A stretch of DNA of 64,000 bases, from NCBI RefSeq assembly GCF_012932145.1, contig NZ_MWOK01000001.1:327166-391165 (forward strand), written 5' to 3'. Numbering within the stretch: the first letter of the stretch is position 1; each line of letters begins with the position of its first letter. The DNA is from Acidovorax sp. SRB_14. Its GTDB lineage: Bacteria > Pseudomonadota > Gammaproteobacteria > Burkholderiales > Burkholderiaceae_C. Positions 58,590 to 64,000 of this stretch are shown in pieces. Both the position numbers and the translations under genes were made by a program. The notes beneath the pieces were generated by a model. The model worked only from the letters and a program-made list of their open reading frames with translations. It did not search any database and had not been told where the DNA came from.

Positions 58590-58946
58590 GTCGCCGCACC
58601 GCGCCTGCCCCAGCGCCGCAGGCGGTGCGCGGCGGGCGTGCTGAAAAACAGGGGATTTTTGGCCCCAAGCGCTTGTGCACGAAGCGCTTCAAGCTATCGA
58701 ATTAGAAGCATTCAAAAGGCGCTGTATGGGCTGTGGAAAGTTCACAACAGCGATGCAGCGCAGCGGCATGCATTACCACTGCTTGGGCTTACGATGCGCC
58801 AGCGGTTCCTGAAAAAGCTTCATGCAACGCTGCAAGCGTTTTCACGCCGTGCCAAAGCCGCATTTCTTAAAGTCCGGTACTGCCTTCAACGCAGCCCGTC
58901 GGATGCAGGGGTTCGGCCCCGCAGCGGCACATAAATGGAGACAAGA
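58590..58946. other. 357-base region between metY and lctP
   Basis: Contains a repeat copy at 58661-58704 and then about 240 bases leading to lctP, presumably its promoter and regulator site. An A+T-richer patch at about 58690-58770 is visible. No credible gene. Confidence 0.45.
58661..58704 (+). repeat. Dispersed bipartite palindromic repeat, intergenic copy
   Basis: GGCCCCAAGCGCTTGTGCAC then GAAGCGCTTCAAGCTATCGA: AAGCGCTT arms repeated on both sides and the AAGCTATC tail. It follows metY. Confidence 0.72.
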
Positions 58947-60608
58947 ATGACCTGGCAGCAAATCTACGACCCGTTCGGCAACATGATCATCTCCACCGCG
59001 CTGGCTGCGATCCCGGTGGTGGTCATGCTTGCGGCGCTGGGCTTCTTCCACATCAAGGCGCACATTGCGGCCGGCATGGGGCTGGTGGCAGCGCTGCTGG
59101 TGGCCATCTTTGCTTATGGCATGCCGGTGGACATGGCCGGGCGCGCAGCACTCTACGGCGGCTTCACCGGCCTCTTGCCGATTGGCTGGATCGTGCTGAA
59201 CATCATCTTTCTGCACCAGCTGACCGAGCAGAACGGCAGCTTCAAGGTGCTGCAGGACTCGCTCTCGGGCATCACCGAAGACCGGCGCATCCAGCTGCTG
59301 CTGATCGCGTTCTGCTTTGGCGCGTTCTTCGAGGGCGCGGCCGGCTTTGGCACGCCCGTGGCGGTGACGGCCGCGATCCTGATCGGCCTGGGTTTTTCGC
59401 CGCTGGCGGCCTCGGGCCTGTCGCTGATCGCCAACACCGCGCCAGTGGCCTTTGGCGCGCTGGGCACGCCCGTGATCACGCTGGCCAAGGTGCATGGCTA
59501 CGATCTGATGGAAGTCACCGCCATGATCGGACGCCAGCTGCCGTTTTTCTCGCTGCTGGTGCCGTTCTGGCTGATCTGGGCGTTCGCCGGGCGCAAGGGC
59601 ATGATGGAAATCTGGCCGGCTATCCTGGTGACGGGCGTGTCGTTTGCCGTGCCGCAGTACCTGGTGTCCAACTTCATCGGGCCGGAACTGGTGGACATCA
59701 TTGCGGCCATCATCTCGATGGCATGCTTGGTGGGCTTCCTGCGCGTGTGGCAGCCCAAGAAGGTGTGGACCTCGCCGTCGCTGCGCGGCAAGGACATCAG
59801 CGCTGCCGAGGCCAAGCCGCCCCAGGCGGTCGCGCAGCACAGCCGCGCTGAACTGCTGCGCGCCTGGATGCCCTGGGTGGTGCTGTCGGTGTTCGTGTTC
59901 ATCTGGGGCCTGCCCGTGGTGAAGACCTGGCTCAACGGCCTCTTCGCCCCCGCCTTCCCCATGAGCGGGCTGCACAACCTGGTCGAAAAGGTGCCACCCG
60001 TGGTGACCCAGCCGACCAAGGAAGGCGCCATCTATACGCTCAACCTGCTTTCAGCCACCGGCACGGGCATCCTGCTGTCGGCCATCGTCAGCGCGCTGCT
60101 CATGAAGTACAACCCGGTGGCCATCGTGCGCACCTTCTTCAAGACGGTGTGGCTGGTGAAGTATTCACTGCTCACCATCGTTCTGATGCTGGCCCTGGGC
60201 ACGCTCACGCGCTACTCGGGCACCGACACCACGCTGGGCCTGGCGTTTGCCAACACCGGCGTCCTCTACCCGTTCTTCGGCACGCTGATGGGCTGGCTGG
60301 GCGTGGCGCTCACCGGATCGGACACGGCCTCGAACGTGCTGTTTGGCGGCATGCAGAAGGTGGCGGCCGAGCAGTTGGGGCTGTCGCCCAACCTGATGGG
60401 CGCGGCCAACAGCTCGGGCGGCGTGATGGGCAAGATGATCGACGCGCAGTCCATCGTCGTGGCGTCCACGGCCACGCGCTGGTTCAACCACGAAGGCGAC
60501 ATCCTGCGCTACGTGTTCTTCCACTCGATTGCGCTGGCCTGCCTGGTGGGCCTGTACGTGACGCTGCAGGCCTATGTCTGGCCATTCCATCTGATGGTCG
60601 TGCACTGA
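58947..60608 (+). CDS. lctP: L-lactate permease
   Basis: 553-aa LctP-family proton symporter for lactate (and often glycolate). About 13-14 helices; start WQQIYDPFGNMIISTALAA and the conserved GAFFEGAAGFGTPVAVTAA, TAPVAFGALGTPVITLA and NAANSSGG-like AANSSGGVMGKMIDAQS blocks. The ATG at 58947 has GGAG six bases upstream; an ATG 12 bases earlier is less well placed. No lactate dehydrogenase or LldR regulator is in the window. Ends at a strong terminator. Confidence 0.93.
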   Translation: MTWQQIYDPFGNMIISTALAAIPVVVMLAALGFFHIKAHIAAGMGLVAALLVAIFAYGMPVDMAGRAALYGGFTGLLPIGWIVLNIIFLHQLTEQNGSFKVLQDSLSGITEDRRIQLLLIAFCFGAFFEGAAGFGTPVAVTAAILIGLGFSPLAASGLSLIANTAPVAFGALGTPVITLAKVHGYDLMEVTAMIGRQLPFFSLLVPFWLIWAFAGRKGMMEIWPAILVTGVSFAVPQYLVSNFIGPELVDIIAAIISMACLVGFLRVWQPKKVWTSPSLRGKDISAAEAKPPQAVAQHSRAELLRAWMPWVVLSVFVFIWGLPVVKTWLNGLFAPAFPMSGLHNLVEKVPPVVTQPTKEGAIYTLNLLSATGTGILLSAIVSALLMKYNPVAIVRTFFKTVWLVKYSLLTIVLMLALGTLTRYSGTDTTLGLAFANTGVLYPFFGTLMGWLGVALTGSDTASNVLFGGMQKVAAEQLGLSPNLMGAANSSGGVMGKMIDAQSIVVASTATRWFNHEGDILRYVFFHSIALACLVGLYVTLQAYVWPFHLMVVH

Positions 60609-60644
60609 ACGGGCAAGACGCGACCCTAAGCCGCGCCGACCGAG

Positions 60645-60680
60645 AAACACAAAAGCCCTCGTCAGAGGGCTTTTGTGTTT
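60645..60680. terminator. Perfect 16-bp terminator after lctP
   Basis: AAACACAAAAGCCCTC, loop GTCA, GAGGGCTTTTGTGTTT: 16 uninterrupted pairs. The A/T tracts on both sides make it able to work in both directions, serving lctP and the convergent 55-aa gene. Confidence 0.9.
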
Positions 60681-60714
60681 GCAGCGGCCACAAGGCCGCA
60701 CCGCCAAATGGCGA

Positions 60715-60882
60715 TCAACCCTGGTGGGGGCGCTTGCCGGGGTTCTTCTTGCTGCGCGTGGACACGCCGCGCTCCAGGCTCACGCGCTGGCCACGGCCGG
60801 CGGTGGGCAGGGTGAAGCCAGGCAGGGTTTTCGGCTGGGGGGTGCGCTTGCGATCTGCTTCGGTGACGATTTTGTTGCCCAT
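60715..60882 (-). CDS. Small basic hypothetical protein (55 aa)
   Basis: 55-aa, Lys/Arg/Pro-rich protein starting MGNKIVTEADRKRTP and ending in NPGKRPHQG. GGAGG lies six bases before the ATG at 60882, the reading frame has normal codon use, and the end faces the lctP terminator, so it looks real. No known domain; the basic, disordered character would suit nucleic-acid or ribosome binding, but this is a guess. Confidence 0.65.
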   Translation of the reverse strand: MGNKIVTEADRKRTPQPKTLPGFTLPTAGRGQRVSLERGVSTRSKKNPGKRPHQG

Positions 60883-60980
60883 GGGAGGCCTCCGCTAAAA
60901 AGTGAAAAGAAAAAGGGAAAGCCCTCTATTAGGCCATAGCTGCGGCGCCCCTGACCCAAGCGCCATGGCCCTGCGTGGCT

Positions 60981-61964
60981 TCATGGCACGCCGGCACGCC
61001 CACGCAGGCGCTGCACCAGGGTCACGCCCGCGAGCACCAGCGCACCGGCGACCAGGCCGACCACGGCGTTGAGGCCATTTGCGGCCAGGACCTGCGCCCA
61101 AGCCCCGACCTGGGACGCCGCAACGGCCCAGCCCTCGATCGCGTGGTGCAGCGCAGGCCAACCGTGCACCAGAATGCCGCCGCCCACGAGGAACATGGCC
61201 GCCGTGCCCGCCACGCTGAGCGCCTTCATCAGCCCCGGCGCAGCGCGCACCACGCCGCGCCCCAGGGCCTGGGCCACGGCGTTGCTGCGGTCGGTGAGCC
61301 ACAAGCCGAGGTCGTCGAGCTTGACGATGCCCGCCACCAGGCCGTAGACGCCGACGGTCATCAGTGCCGCGACGGCCGTCAGCACCGCCAGCTGCTGCAC
61401 GAAGGGCGCCTCCGCCACCGTGCCCAGTGCGATGGTGATGATCTCGGCCGACAGGATGAAGTCGGTGCGCACGGCGCCCTGGATCTTGCCCTTTTCGAAC
61501 GCCACCATGTCGACGGCGGGATTGGCGTTCGCCTGCACGAGGATGTCGTGCTCGGCCGCGGCGCGCGGCGCGCCGTGTAGGAACTTGTGCGCCAGCTTCT
61601 CGAAGCCCTCGAAGCACAGGAAGGCGCCGCCCAGCATGAGCAGCGGCGTCACCGCCCAGGGGATGAAGGCACTGATGGCCAGCGCCGCCGGCACCAGGAT
61701 GACCTTGTTGACCATCGAGCCCTTGGCCACGGCCCAGACCACGGGGATCTCGCGCTCGGCCCGCACGCCCGACACCTGCTGCGCGTTGAGCGCCAGATCG
61801 TCGCCCAGGACGCCAGCGGTCTTTTGCGTGGCCACCTTGGTCATGGCCGACACGTCGTCCGCGATCACAGCGCTTTTCTTCGCTGCCACCTTGGTCATCA
61901 GGGCCACGTCGTCGAGGATGGTGGCAATGTCGTCCAACAGGGTCAGCAGGCTGGCTCCGGCCAT
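60981..61964 (-). CDS. DUF808 (YedI-like) membrane protein
   Basis: 327-aa inner-membrane protein of DUF808. N-terminal [21 protein letters not shown] is the family signature, followed by five to six helices ([39 protein letters not shown]). Function unknown. The ATG at 61964 has AAGGAG-like CAAGGAG upstream. It lies downstream of purL, separated by a repeat that forms a terminator. Confidence 0.87.
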   Translation of the reverse strand: MAGASLLTLLDDIATILDDVALMTKVAAKKSAVIADDVSAMTKVATQKTAGVLGDDLALNAQQVSGVRAEREIPVVWAVAKGSMVNKVILVPAALAISAFIPWAVTPLLMLGGAFLCFEGFEKLAHKFLHGAPRAAAEHDILVQANANPAVDMVAFEKGKIQGAVRTDFILSAEIITIALGTVAEAPFVQQLAVLTAVAALMTVGVYGLVAGIVKLDDLGLWLTDRSNAVAQALGRGVVRAAPGLMKALSVAGTAAMFLVGGGILVHGWPALHHAIEGWAVAASQVGAWAQVLAANGLNAVVGLVAGALVLAGVTLVQRLRGRAGVP

Positions 61965-62007
61965 GGAAACTCCTTGGGAGAGAGTCTGAAAGTGGACGGA
62001 TTATGGA

Positions 62008-62066
62008 TAAAAAAAGCTTCCAACGCTTGTAGGACATGCGCTGGAAGCTATGTTTTTGATAGTGAA
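62008..62066 (-). terminator. Repeat copy acting as the apparent purL terminator
   Basis: On the minus strand AGCTTCCAGCGC (62049-62038), loop, GCGTTGGAAGCT (62026-62015) pair over 12 bases with one G-U, followed by seven T residues. It is also a full member of the dispersed repeat family, with CAAAAACATAGCT upstream of the stem. It lies 58 bases after the purL stop. Confidence 0.82.
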
Positions 62067-62106
62067 ACAGGTCAGCAGCGCGGCCGCTGCGCGCGCTGTC
62101 CCAAGC

Positions 62107-64000
62107 TCAACCGATCCACTTGCGCGCGTTCCGCCAGATCTGCATCCAGGGGCTCGCCGCGGCCGCGCCGCCGGTGGCGGCCAGGTCGGTCCAGCTCATC
62201 TGGATGTTGCGGAAGACCCGCTCGGGGTGCGGCATCATGGCCGTGAAGCGCCCGTCGGCGGTGGTCACGGCCGTCAAGCCGCCGGCGCTGCCGTTGGGGT
62301 TGAACGGGTACTGCTCGGCGGCCGCGCCGTGGTGGTCGACGAAGCGCATGGCGGCAATCGCCTGCGCCGCGTTGCCGCGGTGCTTGAAGTTGGCATAGCC
62401 CTCGCCGTGCGCCACGGCGATCGGCAGGCGGCTGCCGGCCATGCCGGCAAAGAACAGGCTCGGCGATTCGAGCACCTCGACCATCGACAGCCGCGCCTCG
62501 AAGCGCTCGCTCTGGTTGGTCGTGAAGCGCGGCCAGTCCTGCGCGCCCGGAATGATGTCGGCCAGCTCGGCAAACATCTGGCAGCCGTTGCACACGCCGA
62601 GGCCGAAGGTGTCCTGGCGCGCGAAGAAGCCCTGGAACTGCGCCGCCAGCACGGGGTTGAAGGTGATGCTGCGCGCCCAGCCAATGCCGGCGCCCAGCGT
62701 GTCGCCGTAGCTGAAGCCACCGCACGCGACCACGCCCTGGAAGTCCTGCAGCCGGGCGCGGCCGGTCTGCAGATCGGTCATGTGCACATCGTGCGCCTCG
62801 AAGCCCGCTTCGGTGAAGGCATAGGCCATTTCGATGTGCGAGTTCACGCCCTGCTCGCGCAGCACGGCCACCTTGGGGCGCGCGAGGTTCAAGAACGGCG
62901 CGGCCACGTTGACGGCCGGGTCGAACGCCAGGTGCACATGCATGCCGGGGTCGGCCGGCGCGCCGGCGGCGGCGTGCTCGGCGTCGGCACCGGCCGGGTT
63001 GTCGCGCTGCTGGCAGATCTTCCAGCTCACGCTGTCCCAGACCTGGTGCAGGTCGTGCAGCGGCGCGCTGAAGACTTCCTTGGCGTCGCGCCACACCGAC
63101 AGCTGGCCCTTGCCCGCGTCGATGGCAGAGCTGGCCGGGCGCGTCTTGCCGACGAAGTGGCTGAAGGCCGAGAGGCCGTGCGCGCGCAGCGTCTGCATGA
63201 CCTCGTTGCGCTCGGCCGTGCGCACCTGCAGCACCACGCCCAGCTCTTCGTTGAACAGCGCCTTGAGCGTCAGCTCTTCGCGGCGCGCGCTGACCTGCTG
63301 CGCCCAATTCTTGGCGTCGCCGGTTTCCATGCGGCTGTCGGAGATGCCGTCGCCTTCGATGACCAGCATGTCGACGTTCAGCGCCACGCCGACGTGGCCG
63401 GCAAAGGCCATCTCGGCCACCGCGGCCAGCAGGCCGCCGTCGCTGCGGTCGTGGTAGGCCAGAATCTTGCCCTGCGCGCGCAGCGCGTTCACGGCGGCCA
63501 CGAGGTTCTTCAGGTCTTGCGCGTCGTCAAGGTCGGGCACGGTGTCGCCGGCCTGGCCGAGCACCTGGCCCAGGATGCTGCCGCCTATGCGGCTTTGGCC
63601 CTTGCCCAGGTCGATCAGCACCAGCGTGGTGTCGTCCTCCGTGGCGTCAAGCTGCGGCGTCAGCGTGCCGCGCACGTCTGCCAGCGTGGCAAATGCGGTG
63701 ATGACCAGGCTGACGGGCGAGACCACCTTGTGGGCTTCGCCTGCGTGCTGCCACTGCGTGCGCATCGACAAGGAGTCCTTGCCGACCGGAATCGACACGC
63801 CGAGCGCCGGGCACAGCTCCAGGCCCACGGCCTTCACGGTGGCGTACAGCGCGGCGTCTTCGCCGGGCTCGCCGCAGGCGGCCATCCAGTTGGCCGAGAG
63901 CTTGACGCGCGGCAGCTCGATCGGCGCGGCCAGCAGGTTGGTGATGGCTTCGGCCACGGCCATGCGGCCCGAAGCCGGCGCGTCGATGGCGGCCAGCGGC
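62107..64000 (-). CDS. purL: Phosphoribosylformylglycinamidine synthase PurL (5' end cut by the window)
   Basis: C-terminal 630 or so residues of the large (about 1300-aa) FGAM synthase of purine synthesis; the N-terminal half lies beyond base 64000. Visible: APASGRMAVAEAITNLL, VSIPVGKDSLSMRTQW, and the glutaminase domain with VAVLREQGVNSHIEMAYAF, nucleophile Cys in FGLGVCNGCQMF, and the His/Glu of VAHGEGYANF and PHPERVFR. No frameshift in the visible part. A repeat-derived terminator follows. Confidence 0.95.
   Translation of the reverse strand, partial: PLAAIDAPASGRMAVAEAITNLLAAPIELPRVKLSANWMAACGEPGEDAALYATVKAVGLELCPALGVSIPVGKDSLSMRTQWQHAGEAHKVVSPVSLVITAFATLADVRGTLTPQLDATEDDTTLVLIDLGKGQSRIGGSILGQVLGQAGDTVPDLDDAQDLKNLVAAVNALRAQGKILAYHDRSDGGLLAAVAEMAFAGHVGVALNVDMLVIEGDGISDSRMETGDAKNWAQQVSARREELTLKALFNEELGVVLQVRTAERNEVMQTLRAHGLSAFSHFVGKTRPASSAIDAGKGQLSVWRDAKEVFSAPLHDLHQVWDSVSWKICQQRDNPAGADAEHAAAGAPADPGMHVHLAFDPAVNVAAPFLNLARPKVAVLREQGVNSHIEMAYAFTEAGFEAHDVHMTDLQTGRARLQDFQGVVACGGFSYGDTLGAGIGWARSITFNPVLAAQFQGFFARQDTFGLGVCNGCQMFAELADIIPGAQDWPRFTTNQSERFEARLSMVEVLESPSLFFAGMAGSRLPIAVAHGEGYANFKHRGNAAQAIAAMRFVDHHGAAAEQYPFNPNGSAGGLTAVTTADGRFTAMMPHPERVFRNIQMSWTDLAATGGAAAASPWMQIWRNARKWIG

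Overview
This is a GC-rich chromosomal window from a betaproteobacterium. The best fit is Burkholderiales, family Comamonadaceae, close to Acidovorax, Alicycliphilus or Diaphorobacter. This is inferred from gene content and style, not from a database match: mltG-tmk-holB-pilZ-tatD order, a longer IF-1, a LIV-type transporter beside beta-oxidation genes, and a dispersed palindromic repeat. Nearly all of the window is ordinary core and metabolic DNA. There is no CRISPR array, prophage, rRNA operon or recognisable defence island. The only clearly foreign-looking stretch is about 28.24-30.9 kb.

Layout. 0-7.5 kb: msbA, then a minus-strand run mltG-tmk-holB-pilZ-tatD-ankyrin (cell wall, dTMP synthesis, replication clamp loader, type IV pilus factor), with ygfZ divergent. 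7.6-11.5 kb: a thioesterase-acetyltransferase fusion, an alpha/beta hydrolase, an exported hydratase-like protein and an iron-type alcohol dehydrogenase. 11.6-16.7 kb: HDOD protein, tex, and a NarL-type response regulator/histidine kinase pair. 17.1-23.8 kb: two drug-efflux MFS genes, a DUF72 protein, an O6-alkylguanine methyltransferase overlapping it tail to tail, a histidine phosphatase and nnrD. 23.8-28.1 kb: a catabolic-looking cluster (two SDRs, GST, MDR reductase, thioesterase). 28.2-32.1 kb: an A+T-rich acyltransferase/SGNH gene, a decayed IS5-family remnant, and a second acyltransferase. 32.5-33.7 kb: a VanZ-like protein with two related halves.

33.7-46.4 kb is one long minus-strand fatty-acid or organic-acid module: acyl-CoA ligase, livK, an attenuator hairpin, livHMGF, a bifunctional enoyl-CoA hydratase/hydroxyacyl-CoA dehydrogenase, thiolase, thioesterase and acyl-CoA dehydrogenase. 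Together they would import, activate and beta-oxidise an acid. 46.6-50.2 kb is a plus-strand redox and envelope run: selO-msrB-yciB-bolA-ppiC. 50.2-55 kb holds a DUF1624 protein, a glycine-zipper protein, tRNA-Pro(TGG) with its terminator, infA, an HPP-CBS protein and psd. 55-64 kb: rlhA-like U32 protein, metY, lctP, a 55-aa basic protein, a DUF808 protein and the 3' part of purL, cut by the window edge.

The most interesting structural observation is a bipartite palindromic repeat present in about 13 full, half or degenerate copies. Most lie between genes. One copy forms the apparent purL terminator. At least four lie in frame inside essential-looking genes (ygfZ, tex, the acyl-CoA dehydrogenase, selO), and one overlaps the start region of the methyltransferase gene. 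I found no convincing evidence of a wholly new multi-gene system.
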